Below are positions 24,817 to 33,981 of a stretch of DNA of 41,098 nt, in pieces. Source of the stretch: Zetaproteobacteria bacterium CG_4_9_14_3_um_filter_49_83 (GTDB lineage Bacteria; Pseudomonadota; Zetaproteobacteria; Mariprofundales; Mariprofundaceae); the NCBI GenBank assembly GCA_002791545.1, contig PFXG01000073.1, forward strand, positions 1 to 41,098, in the 5' to 3' direction. A model generated the notes under the pieces. It ran no database searches and was not told where the DNA came from. It was given only the letters and a program-made list of their open reading frames with translations. The position numbers were made by a program, and so were the translations under genes. The stretch's first letter is position 1. Every line of letters begins with the position of its first letter.

Positions 24817-25991
24817 ACAGGCTGGCGTCCGCAGCAGAGTTGCATGATTTCGGGCCAGTTGTTGCCCGGTGAAATTTTTCCGCCACACACATTTTTATCA
24901 GCGCCGGTAACACTGGCCAGCGTATTGGCCTGACCGGCAATACATGCCTGACCAAGCAGTGCAAAACTGACTGCCTCAACAGCATTGGGTGGAATGCCTG
25001 CGTCAGCCGTGGTGCAGACATGCAGCGGCGCAAGAAGCTTGTTCAGGCGCTGCATCAGGTAGGGGTTGTATGCGCCGCCGCCGCAAATCAGGCAACGGGC
25101 TGGCTGAGCGGGAAGAAATTGCAGTGCATCAACAATGCAAAGTGCAGTCCATTCGCAAGCGGTTGTCAGCATGCTTGCATGATCAATATCCGGCCAACTG
25201 AGTATCAGGTTAAGAATATCATCGCTAAACTCTTCACGACCCGTTGATTTGGGTGGTTTGCGTGATAAAAACGGGTGCTGTTTCAGCCGCTCCAGCAGTG
25301 GCCGATACACCTGACCATGTTCGGCCATTTCGCCATTGCGATCATAACGTTGCCTGCCTTCGGTAAGTTCCAGCATCAGACTGTCCATGACCATATTGCC
25401 CGGGCCGCAATCAAAACCGGAAATGCTGCCATCGGCTCCCAGCCAGGTGATATTGGCAATGCCACCAATATTAACAACGATGACGTTTTGCTGGTCGCTG
25501 GCAAATAAACGTTGATGGGCAAAAGGCACCAGTGGCGCACCTTCGCCACCGGCGGCAATGTCTTTACGGCGAAAGTCGGATACTGTTGTAATGCCAGTCA
25601 TGTCGGCAATGGTATCGGCACAACCAATCTGTAAGGTGAACGGCAAGCTGCCGAATTGGTATCCGGGGCGATGCCGGATGGTTTGACCGTGTGAGCAGAT
25701 CGCCGCGATGCTGGAAGCGCGAACGCCGGTTTGTTCAAGGGTGTCGAGCACGGCTTGCGCAAAGGCGCGCCCGAGCAGGCGGTCAAGATGTCCCATGGTG
25801 TCAATTTCATTGAAGCCCGGAGCAGCCAGACGCAGCGCCGGTTCATGCAGTTCTTTGGGCATAGGGTGCTGCATAAAATGCAGTAGTTCGGGTTTTTCGC
25901 GCGATGCAGGGCCTTGTTTGATAATGGCAACATCGATGCCATCGCAGGAAGTTCCTGACATCATTCCGATCCAGTAAGTAGCATGATTCAT
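24813..25991 (-). CDS. anmK: Anhydro-N-acetylmuramic acid kinase AnmK
   Basis: A 392-residue sugar kinase of the ASKHA fold that converts anhMurNAc from peptidoglycan recycling, with ATP and water, to MurNAc-6-phosphate. Family motifs are WIGMMSGTSCDGIDVAI at the N-terminus, ICSHGQTIRHRPG, NIGGIANITWL, GFDCGPGNMVMD and LICGGGAYNPYLM. The ATG at 25991 gives the canonical start; ATG 26003 is a possible alternative, and neither has a good ribosome site. It is divergent from tyrS. Confidence 0.95.
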   Translation of the reverse strand: MNHATYWIGMMSGTSCDGIDVAIIKQGPASREKPELLHFMQHPMPKELHEPALRLAAPGFNEIDTMGHLDRLLGRAFAQAVLDTLEQTGVRASSIAAICSHGQTIRHRPGYQFGSLPFTLQIGCADTIADMTGITTVSDFRRKDIAAGGEGAPLVPFAHQRLFASDQQNVIVVNIGGIANITWLGADGSISGFDCGPGNMVMDSLMLELTEGRQRYDRNGEMAEHGQVYRPLLERLKQHPFLSRKPPKSTGREEFSDDILNLILSWPDIDHASMLTTACEWTALCIVDALQFLPAQPARCLICGGGAYNPYLMQRLNKLLAPLHVCTTADAGIPPNAVEAVSFALLGQACIAGQANTLASVTGADKNVCGGKISPGNNWPEIMQLCCGRQPV

Positions 25992-26098
25992 TCGCAGGAT
26001 CATAAACAAAAAAGAACAATTTCCAACGGATTTGAAGGGTTCACGCTGGCAGATGCAGTGCAAGACGCTATGATCCGCGACTTATCAAGGAGCGGTTT

Positions 26099-27286
26099 AT
26101 GATGAATATCGAAGATCAATGGAACTTATTATCGCGTGGGACACTGGAAATTCTTCCTGAAGGTGGGCTCAAAGCGAAATTGGCTCTGGCCATTAAAGAG
26201 AATCGACCGCTACGCATTAAGGCAGGGTTTGATCCGACGGCACCGGATTTGCATCTGGGGCATACCGTATTGCTTGAAAAGCTGCGACAGTTTCAACAAT
26301 GCGGACATCAGGTGATTTTTCTGATTGGTGATTTTACCGGCATGGTGGGAGATCCAACGGGGAAAAGTGTAACACGCCCGGCACTCACCGAGGCAGAGGT
26401 TGCCGCCAATGCGGAAACCTATAAGCAGCAGGTGTTCAAAATTCTTGATCGGGATAAAACAGAAATCCGCTTCAATTCCGAATGGCTGGGAAGCATGGGC
26501 GCGGCTGATTTGATTCGTCTGGCGGGTAAGGCGACCGTGGCGCGTATGCTGGAGCGCGATGATTTCGAGAAGCGTTATAAAGGTGGCCAGAGTATCGCTA
26601 TTCACGAATTTCTTTATCCGTTGATACAGGGTTACGATTCAGTGGAGCTGCAGGCCGATGTTGAACTTGGCGGCAATGATCAGAAATTCAATTTGTTGAT
26701 GGGTCGTCAGTTGCAGGAAGCTTTTGGTAAAACACCGCAGGTTATTTTAACCATGCCATTGCTGGAAGGGCTTGATGGCGTCAATAAAATGTCCAAGTCG
26801 CTGGATAATTACGTTGGTATTCAGGAAGAAGCCGGTCAACAGTTCGGTAAGCTGATGTCGATCAGCGATGATCTGATGTTTAAATACTACGAACTGCTGA
26901 CGGATAAGCATCTGGATGCTATTCGGGCCAAGCATCCGATGGAGGCTAAAAAGCAGATGGCATCGCTGCTGGTGGCTCGTTTTCATGGCGATGAGGCGGG
27001 TAAAGCGGCGCGCGAGGGTTTTGAAAAGCAGTTCTCAAAAGGCGAAGTGCCGGATGATGTACCAACGGCTACGCTGCAATCAGAAGACGGTGAGCTGTGG
27101 GTCGTGCATGCATTAAGCCAGGGCGGCATGACGGCATCCAATGGCGAGGCGATTCGCCTGATTAAGCAACAAGCGCTTTCTATCGACGGAGAAAAAGTGT
27201 CGGATAAGGATTATCGCCTGCAAGCTGGCGCAACGTATCTGTTGAAATTGGGTAAACGGAAATTTCTTGAGTTAAGCGTGAAATAA
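26099..27286 (+). CDS. tyrS: Tyrosyl-tRNA synthetase
   Basis: A 395-residue class I aminoacyl-tRNA synthetase. The HIGH-type motif is H52-L-G-H55 ([10 protein letters not shown]) and the KMSKS motif is at 230-234. The C-terminal S4-like RNA-binding domain (about 330-395) includes [16 protein letters not shown]. The [12 protein letters not shown] form places it in the TyrZ-like bacterial branch. AGGAG lies 6 bases before the ATG. The gene is monocistronic and ends in a strong shared terminator. Confidence 0.97.
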   Translation: MMNIEDQWNLLSRGTLEILPEGGLKAKLALAIKENRPLRIKAGFDPTAPDLHLGHTVLLEKLRQFQQCGHQVIFLIGDFTGMVGDPTGKSVTRPALTEAEVAANAETYKQQVFKILDRDKTEIRFNSEWLGSMGAADLIRLAGKATVARMLERDDFEKRYKGGQSIAIHEFLYPLIQGYDSVELQADVELGGNDQKFNLLMGRQLQEAFGKTPQVILTMPLLEGLDGVNKMSKSLDNYVGIQEEAGQQFGKLMSISDDLMFKYYELLTDKHLDAIRAKHPMEAKKQMASLLVARFHGDEAGKAAREGFEKQFSKGEVPDDVPTATLQSEDGELWVVHALSQGGMTASNGEAIRLIKQQALSIDGEKVSDKDYRLQAGATYLLKLGKRKFLELSVK

Positions 27287-27289
27287 ACA

Positions 27290-27322
27290 AAAGCCCGGAC
27301 GTCTCTATCGCGTCCGGGCTTT
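27290..27322. terminator. Bidirectional terminator between tyrS and accC
   Basis: A perfect 12-bp stem (27290-27301 with 27311-27322, AAAGCCCGGACG and its complement) has a 9-base loop. The stem ends in T on the plus strand, and on the minus strand it is followed by TTGTTT. It lies between convergent tyrS and accC and should stop both transcripts. Confidence 0.9.
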
Positions 27323-27333
27323 GAATGTGTTCA

Positions 27334-28683
27334 TTAGGATGGGATTTGCTTAAGCCAGTTTTCGAGGAAGTGAATATTGAAATCTCCGCGCTGAAATCCC
27401 GGATTGGCCAGCAGACGTTTGTGTAGTTCGGTGTTGGTTGTAATGCCAATCACCGCCAGCTCATCCAGTGCACGCTGCATGCGGCGAATACATTTCTGAC
27501 GATCACGGGCATGCGTAATAATCTTGGCAATCATGGAATCATAATGCGGCGGTACGGTGTAGCCGGTATACAGCGCGGAATCGACGCGAACACTTCGACC
27601 GCCCGGTGCATGGTAAAGTTCAACGGTGCCGGGGCTGGGGGTGAATTTAAACGGATGCTCGGCATTAATGCGACATTCAATCGCATGACCCTTCATTTTG
27701 ATGTTTTGTTGCGTGAAGGCCAGCTTCTCGCCGAAAGCGACGCGAATCTGCCATTCGATCAAATCGACGCCGGTAATCCATTCGGTGACCGGATGTTCAA
27801 CCTGAATACGTGTATTCATTTCCATGAAATAAAATGAATTGTCGGGATTGAGCAGAAACTCGATGGTGCCAGCACCTTCATAGTTGACGGCTTTGGCAGC
27901 ATTTAATCCGGCTTCACAGATCGCCTGACGGGTGGCTTCATCGATGGACGGGCTTGGCGCTTCTTCGAGCACTTTCTGATTGTTGCGTTGCATGGAGCAT
28001 TCGCGCTCAAACAGATGAATGATATTGCCATGTTTATCGCCCAGAACCTGTACTTCGATATGTTTGGGCTCTTCCAGATATTTTTCGATAAATACTGTGT
28101 GATCACCAAATGCGGCACCGGCTTCAGTTTGGCATTTATTGAAGGCAGCGGGTAAACGTGGTTCTGCATGAACAACCTGCATGCCGCGCCCGCCACCGCC
28201 GGAGGCTGCTTTGATGATCAGCGGGAAGCCTGTGCTTTTTGCAACCTGTCTGGCTTCTTCAATGGAGTGGACGGCGCCGTCAGAGCCGGGAACAAGCGGC
28301 ACGTTGGCTTCTTGCATGCGGGCTTTAGCGCGCACCTTGTCACCCATAATACGCATTGATTCGGGTGATGGGCCAATCCAGGCGTAGCCTGACTCAATCA
28401 CGATCTCGGCAAATTCGGCATTTTCAGCCAGAAAACCGTAGCCCGGATGAATGGCTTCCGCATCGGTAATTTCAGCAGCGGCCATGATTGACGGGATATT
28501 CAGATAGGATTTTGAGCTGGGGGTGGGGCCAATGCAAACAGCTTCATCAGCCAGACGAGCATGCATGGCTTCTTTGTCAGCTTCGGAGTAGACCGCGACG
28601 GTGGCAATGCCGAGCTCCTTGCAGGCACGAATAATGCGAACGGCAATTTCGCCGCGATTGGCAATCAGAATTTTATGAAACAT
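27334..28683 (-). CDS. accC: Acetyl-CoA carboxylase biotin carboxylase subunit AccC
   Basis: A 449-residue ATP-grasp enzyme that carboxylates the biotin carried by AccB in the first step of fatty acid synthesis. The N-terminal signature is FHKILIANRGEIAVRIIRA. The glycine-rich ATP loop KAASGGGGRGMQVV, the substrate region ERECSMQRNNQKVLEEAPSP and the catalytic EMNTRIQVEHPVTE are all intact, at full family length. AAAGGAAAT precedes the ATG. It lies 42 bases downstream of accB in the standard accBC operon. Confidence 0.97.
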   Translation of the reverse strand: MFHKILIANRGEIAVRIIRACKELGIATVAVYSEADKEAMHARLADEAVCIGPTPSSKSYLNIPSIMAAAEITDAEAIHPGYGFLAENAEFAEIVIESGYAWIGPSPESMRIMGDKVRAKARMQEANVPLVPGSDGAVHSIEEARQVAKSTGFPLIIKAASGGGGRGMQVVHAEPRLPAAFNKCQTEAGAAFGDHTVFIEKYLEEPKHIEVQVLGDKHGNIIHLFERECSMQRNNQKVLEEAPSPSIDEATRQAICEAGLNAAKAVNYEGAGTIEFLLNPDNSFYFMEMNTRIQVEHPVTEWITGVDLIEWQIRVAFGEKLAFTQQNIKMKGHAIECRINAEHPFKFTPSPGTVELYHAPGGRSVRVDSALYTGYTVPPHYDSMIAKIITHARDRQKCIRRMQRALDELAVIGITTNTELHKRLLANPGFQRGDFNIHFLENWLKQIPS

Positions 28684-28725
28684 ATGATTTCCTTTGTTGA
28701 AGGCTCGGTTGAAGTTCGATAGCGC

Positions 28726-29172
28726 TTAAGCAGGTCGGATGACAAACAGGGGCTGACCGTACTCAACGGGAGAAGCATTTTCGGCAAGGATTTTTTCCAC
28801 GACGCCGGCATATTCAGCTTCGATTTCATTCATCAGTTTCATCGCTTCGATGATGCAGAGCGTGTCGCCTTTGTTCACCTGGGCCCCAACCGTGACAAAT
28901 GCCGGTGTGTCGGGATTAGAAGCACAGTAGAAAGTACCCACCATCGGTGATTTTACGATATTGGCCTCGATCTGCTCAGTCTTGGCAGGCGCAGCGGTAT
29001 CGGCAGCAGCGACCGGTGCGACCATTGGTATCGGAGCGGCTGGTGCGGCAACAGTCACGTGCGTTGATTGGCGGGAGATGCGAACACTTTGATCGCCTTC
29101 CGTGACCTCAATTTCAGTCAGGTCAGAGCTTTGTACCAGTTTGATCAGCTTTCTAATTTCTGAGATATCCAC
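28726..29172 (-). CDS. accB: Biotin carboxyl carrier protein AccB
   Basis: A 148-residue carrier. An N-terminal helix ([14 protein letters not shown]) is followed by an Ala/Pro-rich linker (about 40-65) and a biotinyl domain with the attachment lysine K112 in [11 protein letters not shown], plus the thumb-containing [14 protein letters not shown] chose the GTG at 29172 because AGGAG lies 6 bases upstream and family members begin MD(I/L)..I; a TTG at 29178 would touch the ribosome site. It lies in the order aroQ-accB-accC. Confidence 0.95.
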   Translation of the reverse strand: MDISEIRKLIKLVQSSDLTEIEVTEGDQSVRISRQSTHVTVAAPAAPIPMVAPVAAADTAAPAKTEQIEANIVKSPMVGTFYCASNPDTPAFVTVGAQVNKGDTLCIIEAMKLMNEIEAEYAGVVEKILAENASPVEYGQPLFVIRPA

Positions 29173-29216
29173 TTGCAACTCCTGTTAGATGGTTATGTTT
29201 TTTAAACTTGCGGGTT

Positions 29217-29669
29217 TTAATGTTGGCTACGTAAATGATTGCAAATGCCGCGTAATGCCAGTAAATATGATTTAGCGCCAAAGCCGGATACCATGCCGGT
29301 TGCAATATCCGACAGATAGGAATGATGACGGAATGCTTCGCGACGATGGATATTCGACAAATGGACTTCGATGAACGGAATGCTTACGCCAAGAAAAGCA
29401 TCGCGAATGGCGACGCTGGTATGCGTGAATGCAGCAGGGTTGATGATAATGCCATCGATATTCTGCGACTTGGCCTGATGAATCCGGTCAACCAGGGCGC
29501 CCTCATGATTGCTTTGGAATGTGGTGATTTCAATATTCAGGCTGTCACCCAGTTCGATCAGTTGCTGATCGATATCAGCCAGTGTTTGTGTGCCGTAATG
29601 ACCGGGCTCACGTGTCCCCAGAAGGTTCAGGTTGGGGCCATGTAGCGCCAGAATGGAAAGTCTTTTCAA
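29217..29669 (-). CDS. aroQ: Type II 3-dehydroquinate dehydratase AroQ
   Basis: A 150-residue dodecameric enzyme of the shikimate pathway that dehydrates 3-dehydroquinate. Motifs are [17 protein letters not shown] with active-site R20 and Y25, [15 protein letters not shown], and [17 protein letters not shown] containing the catalytic His. The start is TTG at 29669, forming a TTGA overlap with the stop of the upstream helical-repeat gene; GAGG lies about 8 bases upstream. aroQ-accB-accC is a common order in proteobacteria. Confidence 0.95.
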   Translation of the reverse strand: MKRLSILALHGPNLNLLGTREPGHYGTQTLADIDQQLIELGDSLNIEITTFQSNHEGALVDRIHQAKSQNIDGIIINPAAFTHTSVAIRDAFLGVSIPFIEVHLSNIHRREAFRHHSYLSDIATGMVSGFGAKSYLLALRGICNHLRSQH

Positions 29670-30142
29670 GCTGTCACCTCATTATTCCACGATGCTTGCC
29701 AATGTTGCAGTTCTGCATCATCGGGCTGTTTCAGCAGCAGGATTGAAAGCATGGCTCGTGCTGCCTCATAGTCGCCTTGTTGCCAGAGAATGCGCGCCAG
29801 AGATTTTGATACAGGCGGTTTATTTCCAGACATGCTGGCTACCAGTTTGCGGGTCAAAATAGTTTTGGCGCGTTCAATGCATTGCGCCGATTCATCATGG
29901 CATTGCTTTAATGCAAGAATTTTACCCAGCCATGCCCAGGCTTTGGCCTCGTTGGGAGCAAATTCGAGCACACCACGCAGTAATGATTCCGCCTGATCAT
30001 ATTGAAGGTTTTTGAAGGCCAGTTTAGCTTCGATTAAACCTTTGTTAACGCCATGCCAGTTATCCGGCCTCGGGGTGCGGCGTATACGTTTACGTTGGCG
30101 TTCATGTTGCGCCTTGGGCGTTGCGGAAGATGCTGTTAGCAT
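29666..30142 (-). CDS. Small TPR-like protein upstream of aroQ
   Basis: A 158-residue soluble protein with a basic, Arg-rich N-terminus ([11 protein letters not shown]) and about three TPR-like helical repeats. Examples are [32 protein letters not shown], given here as the span near residues 42-75, and [22 protein letters not shown] folds mediate protein contacts; the partner is unknown. The ATG at 30142 has GAGG close upstream; a TTG at 30178 is less likely. The stop overlaps the TTG start of aroQ. The divergent neighbour is thiS. Confidence 0.7.
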   Translation of the reverse strand: MLTASSATPKAQHERQRKRIRRTPRPDNWHGVNKGLIEAKLAFKNLQYDQAESLLRGVLEFAPNEAKAWAWLGKILALKQCHDESAQCIERAKTILTRKLVASMSGNKPPVSKSLARILWQQGDYEAARAMLSILLLKQPDDAELQHWQASWNNEVTA

Positions 30143-30286
30143 GTGCCTCACGCTACGCAGTGGGGAAAATAGGGTCAATTGCTATTTTTGCGCATTTTTC
30201 GTTGTTTCAGGCTCAAAATAACTTGTTTTTTTTCTGATCCTTTAAGTTTTTTAATGGATGTAATAATTCAGATAGAGGGGTGTTGC

Positions 30287-30484
30287 ATGAAGATCCGGCT
30301 GAATGGTGAAGCAAAAAATGTTGATGCCACGACAGTCTCATCACTGATTGTTGAATTGGGGCTGGAAACACGGATGCTGGCCGTTGAGCGTAATCTGGAA
30401 GTGGTGCCGCGCAGTCAGTATGAAACGACAGCGTTGTGCGAGGGTGATCGCATTGAAGTAGTACATATGATAGGTGGAGGTTGA
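30287..30484 (+). CDS. thiS: Sulfur carrier protein ThiS
   Basis: A 65-residue ubiquitin-like carrier ending in HMIGGG, the tail that is adenylated and thiocarboxylated for thiazole synthesis. The beta-grasp pattern is clear (MKIRLNGEAKNV and LAVERNLEVVPRSQY). AGAGGGG precedes the ATG at 30287. It lies 3 bases upstream of thiG, its partner. No thiF, thiH/thiO or thiE occurs in the window. Confidence 0.93.
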   Translation: MKIRLNGEAKNVDATTVSSLIVELGLETRMLAVERNLEVVPRSQYETTALCEGDRIEVVHMIGGG

Positions 30485-30487
30485 GGC

Positions 30488-31264
30488 GTGAGTGACAGGC
30501 TCAAAGTAGGCACGTATGAATTTACATCGAGGCTCATCGCGGGGTCCGGTAAATACAAGAATTTTGCCATAACAAAAGCGGCAACCGAAGCTGCTGAAGC
30601 AGAAATGATTACCGTTGCTATTCGGCGTGTGAATATTACCGATCCGGGTAAGGAAAACCTGCTTGATTATATAGATCCGAAGAAATATGTGATTTTGCCG
30701 AATACGGCAGGTTGTTTTAACGCCGAGGATGCGGTTCGCACACTGCGTCTGGCGCGTGAGGCCGGTGGCTGGGATCTGGTGAAGCTGGAAGTGCTCGGTG
30801 ATACGGAAACATTGTATCCGAATGTGGTGGAAACGATTAAAGCGGCAGAAACGCTAGTGGCTGAAGGTTTTCAGGTGATGGCTTACACCTCGGATGACCC
30901 TATCGTGGCGCTGAAGCTGGAAGATGTTGGTTGTGTCGCTGTGATGCCGTTGGGAAATCCGATCGGCTCCGGGCGCGGGCTAGCTAATCCGTTTAATATC
31001 CGCGTTATCAAGCAACGTGCCAGCGTGCCGATTGTCGTGGATGCCGGCATCGGCACGGCATCGGATGCCGCCAAGGCGATGGAATTGGGGGCGGATGCAT
31101 GTCTGATTAACACGGCGATTGCCGAGGCAAAAGACGAATGCATGATGGCCAGAGCCATGCGTGATGCCGTACGAGCAGGGCGTCAGGCATTTTTGGCTGG
31201 ACGTATGCCCAAGCGTGCGTTTGCATCGGCATCGTCACCGACTGAAGGTTATATCTGGGATTAA
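30488..31264 (+). CDS. thiG: Thiazole synthase ThiG
   Basis: A 258-residue TIM-barrel enzyme that makes the thiazole phosphate of thiamine from DXP, dehydroglycine and ThiS-thiocarboxylate. The Schiff-base lysine is K99 in [11 protein letters not shown]. Other signatures are [28 protein letters not shown] and [18 protein letters not shown]. The start is GTG at 30488, with GGAGG upstream inside the end of thiS. It is co-transcribed with thiS. Confidence 0.97.
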   Translation: MSDRLKVGTYEFTSRLIAGSGKYKNFAITKAATEAAEAEMITVAIRRVNITDPGKENLLDYIDPKKYVILPNTAGCFNAEDAVRTLRLAREAGGWDLVKLEVLGDTETLYPNVVETIKAAETLVAEGFQVMAYTSDDPIVALKLEDVGCVAVMPLGNPIGSGRGLANPFNIRVIKQRASVPIVVDAGIGTASDAAKAMELGADACLINTAIAEAKDECMMARAMRDAVRAGRQAFLAGRMPKRAFASASSPTEGYIWD

Positions 31265-31321
31265 ATAATTGAACGGTCAGGATACAGGTTCCGCTATCTT
31301 GATTGCAAAAAGGAAATAGCA

Positions 31322-32389
31322 ATGACTGAATTGAAGAATGATTTATTTCTGCGCGCTTGTTTGCGGCAGGATGTGGAACGCACACCGGTTTGGATGATGC
31401 GTCAGGCCGGGCGTTATCTGGCTGAATATCGCGCCACACGCGCTCGCGCAGGCGGCTTTCTGAATCTTTGCCGTTCGCCGGAAATGTGCAGTGAAGTGAC
31501 GCTGCAGCCGATTGATATTCTCGATGCTGATGCGGCGATTCTTTTTTCCGATATTCTGGTGGTGCCGGAAGCCATGGGTATGGAGCTCACCTTCGGCGCC
31601 GGTGAGGGACCGAAGTTTCCTGATCCGATCACCTGCCGCGCCGATGTCGAGAAACTGCCGGTGTTGAACGACCCGACTATTGGTTTGGGTTATGTGATGG
31701 ATGCGGTAAGTACCATTCGCCGTGATCTTAATGGCCGCGTGCCGCTGATCGGATTTGCCGGTTCACCGTGGACACTGGCAACGTATATGGTTGAAGGTGG
31801 TGGCTCGAAGAATTTCTCCAAAGTCAAAGCGATGATGTTCAATGAACCGCAAACGATGCATCTCCTGCTTGAAAAACTGGCCGACTCAGTGGCGGCATAT
31901 CTGAATGGTCAGATCGCTAACGGGGCGCAGGCCGTGCAGATTTTCGATACATGGGGCGGCATTCTGTCTACCCGTGATTACAAGGAATTTTCACTGGCTT
32001 ATATGCAGCGCATTGTCTCGCAGCTGACGCGTGAAAATGAAGGCCGCAAGGTACCGGTGATTCTCTATTCCAAGGGTGGTATGGGTTGGCTGGAAGCAAT
32101 GGCCGATACCGGTTGTGATGTGCTGGGTCTGGACTGGTCGATTGATATTGATCTGGCCAAAGCACGCGTTGGTGACCGTGTGGCATTGCAGGGTAATATG
32201 GATCCGACCATGCTCTACGCCAAGCCCGAGCGTATTCGCGCCGAAGTGAAAGATATTCTGGCCCGCTTCGGTCATGGCAATGGTCATGTGTTCAATCTCG
32301 GTCACGGTATCACACCGGATGTTCCACCTGAGCATGCGATTGAGTTCTTTAAAGCCGTGCGCGAAGAATCAGTTAAATACCACGGATAA
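31322..32389 (+). CDS. hemE: Uroporphyrinogen decarboxylase
   Basis: A 355-residue heme-pathway enzyme that decarboxylates uroporphyrinogen III to coproporphyrinogen III. Both family signatures are present: [18 protein letters not shown] (about 21-38) with the substrate-binding Arg residues, and [17 protein letters not shown] (about 144-160). GNMDPTMLY and [14 protein letters not shown] complete the C-terminal half. AAGGAAAT precedes the ATG. It follows thiG by 57 bases and is followed closely by the zinc-ribbon gene. Confidence 0.97.
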   Translation: MTELKNDLFLRACLRQDVERTPVWMMRQAGRYLAEYRATRARAGGFLNLCRSPEMCSEVTLQPIDILDADAAILFSDILVVPEAMGMELTFGAGEGPKFPDPITCRADVEKLPVLNDPTIGLGYVMDAVSTIRRDLNGRVPLIGFAGSPWTLATYMVEGGGSKNFSKVKAMMFNEPQTMHLLLEKLADSVAAYLNGQIANGAQAVQIFDTWGGILSTRDYKEFSLAYMQRIVSQLTRENEGRKVPVILYSKGGMGWLEAMADTGCDVLGLDWSIDIDLAKARVGDRVALQGNMDPTMLYAKPERIRAEVKDILARFGHGNGHVFNLGHGITPDVPPEHAIEFFKAVREESVKYHG

Positions 32390-32409
32390 TTTCAGCTGGG
32401 GATATTGAT

Positions 32410-32628
32410 ATGCCTATTTATGAATTTCACTGTCGGCAATGTGAGCGCGATTTCGAAACGCTGGTGATGCGCTCGCAAGAGAAAGTCAGCTGTCCTGATT
32501 GCGGCAGCGATCAATTGCAAAAGCTGATCTCGGCGCATGCCGTGGGTCATGCTATGCCGGATACCGCATGTGGTTCAGCGCCCTGTTCGCCTGCACCGGC
32601 TTGCGGCGGCGCTTGTTCGGCGCGCTAA
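32410..32628 (+). CDS. FmdB-family zinc ribbon protein
   Basis: A 72-residue protein starting MPIYEFHCRQCERDFE, with CxxC pairs in HCRQCE and SCPDCG that form the zinc ribbon of the FmdB/CxxC regulatory family. The C-terminal third is unusually rich in Cys, Ala and Pro (ACGSAPCSPAPACGGAC), which could bind another metal. FmdB-type proteins are proposed regulators without a settled role. It lies 20 bases after hemE and 35 bases before purD, probably in one transcript. Confidence 0.88.
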   Translation: MPIYEFHCRQCERDFETLVMRSQEKVSCPDCGSDQLQKLISAHAVGHAMPDTACGSAPCSPAPACGGACSAR

Positions 32629-32663
32629 AACGTAATAACTATGATGTTGAGAGAGGGTATTCG

Positions 32664-33932
32664 ATGGGCATGAAGGTGTTGGTGGTTGGCGGTGGCGGCC
32701 GTGAACATGCGCTGTGCTGGAAGTTGAGAGATTCCGCATCGGTCAGTGAAGTGATTTGTGCGCCGGGCAATCCCGGCATTCGCCGCGATGCACGTTGCAT
32801 TGCTATAGGCGTTGAAGATATTCAGGGATTATTGCAACTGGCCCAGCAGGAGCAGGTGGATCTCGTTGTTATCGGTCCGGAAGTGCCGCTTGTACTGGGT
32901 CTGGCCGATGTGTTGAGAAAGGCAGGGTTTAAAGTGTTCGGTCCGGATCAGGCGGCGGCAGAGCTGGAGGGTAGCAAATCATTCTCCAAGATGCTGATGG
33001 ATGAAGCCGGTGTGCCGACAGCCAAATTCGAAGTGCATACGGATGTGCAAAAAGCTGAAGCCCTGATTCATTGCTGGGGTGCGCCGATTGTGGTCAAGGC
33101 CTCCGGTCTGGCGGCAGGCAAGGGCGTGATTGTGGCGCAAAGCGAAGATGAAGCCATTGAAGCGGTGCGCGATATGCTTTCCGGCAATGCCTTCGGCGCG
33201 GCCGGGGCAGAGGTGGTGATAGAGGCGTGTCTGATGGGTGAAGAGGCCTCGTGCCTGTTTATCGTCTCCGGCGACACCATTGTTCCGCTGCTCTCCAGTC
33301 AGGATCATAAAGCTCTGCTCGATGGTGATAAGGGTCCGAATACCGGTGGCATGGGCGCTTATGCACCCGCACCGTGCGTCACCGCTACGGTGGCGAACGA
33401 AGTCATGGAAACAATTGCTCGTCCGATTATCAAGGCACTGAAAGCGCGTGGTATTGATTATGTCGGCACCTTGTATGCGGGTGTGATGCTAACCAGTGAT
33501 GGCCCGAAGACGCTGGAGTTCAATGTGCGCTTTGGTGATCCGGAGTGTCAGCCGTTAATGTCGATGCTGAAATCTGATCTGGGTGAAGTGTTGCTGGCGG
33601 CAGCTGAACATCGTCTCGATGGTATGGAGTTAAGCTGGCATTCGGGCTCGGCCCTTTGTGTGGTTGTTGCATCTCAGGGCTATCCGCAGGATTTTGACAA
33701 AGGTCAGGCCATTGGCGGCCTGGATGCTGTTGAAGCAGCTGGTGCTGTCGTATTTCACGCCGGAACCGCAGAAAAAGATGGTGTTCTGGTGAATTCCGGG
33801 GGTCGCGTGCTGGGTGTAACCGTGGTGGCGGATGATGTGGCAAGCGCTCAGCAGAAAGTTTATCAGGCATTGCAACATCTGGATTGGCCCGGTGGATATT
33901 ATCGTAAGGATATTGGTCACCGCGCGGTTTGA
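32664..33932 (+). CDS. purD: Phosphoribosylamine-glycine ligase PurD
   Basis: A 422-residue ATP-grasp enzyme joining glycine to phosphoribosylamine in purine synthesis. Signatures are MKVLVVGGGGREHALCWKL at the N-terminus, GPEVPLVLGLAD, the nucleotide loop KASGLAAGKGVIVAQ, DHKALLDGDKGPNTGGMGAY and the metal-site region LEFNVRFGDPECQ. The ATG at 32664 has GAGAGGG 7 bases upstream; the frame remains open upstream into the zinc-ribbon gene, and I reject that part. It is the last gene of the run and is followed by a terminator. Confidence 0.96.
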   Translation: MGMKVLVVGGGGREHALCWKLRDSASVSEVICAPGNPGIRRDARCIAIGVEDIQGLLQLAQQEQVDLVVIGPEVPLVLGLADVLRKAGFKVFGPDQAAAELEGSKSFSKMLMDEAGVPTAKFEVHTDVQKAEALIHCWGAPIVVKASGLAAGKGVIVAQSEDEAIEAVRDMLSGNAFGAAGAEVVIEACLMGEEASCLFIVSGDTIVPLLSSQDHKALLDGDKGPNTGGMGAYAPAPCVTATVANEVMETIARPIIKALKARGIDYVGTLYAGVMLTSDGPKTLEFNVRFGDPECQPLMSMLKSDLGEVLLAAAEHRLDGMELSWHSGSALCVVVASQGYPQDFDKGQAIGGLDAVEAAGAVVFHAGTAEKDGVLVNSGGRVLGVTVVADDVASAQQKVYQALQHLDWPGGYYRKDIGHRAV

Positions 33933-33939
33933 TCAGGCG

Positions 33940-33977
33940 GAAGCTCTGGCAAGCAATGTAGAGCTTCTGTTTTTTTT
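33940..33977 (+). terminator. Intrinsic terminator after purD
   Basis: An 8-bp stem, GAAGCTCT (33940-33947) with AGAGCTTC (33960-33967), has a 12-base loop and is followed by TG and a run of eight T. It ends just before the convergent ubiB stop. Confidence 0.85.
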
Positions 33978-33981
33978 ATAC

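Noticed and set aside
30180-30286. TPP riboswitch upstream of thiS
   Set aside because: The conserved CTGAGA core is absent and no matching pairing is visible in the leader.
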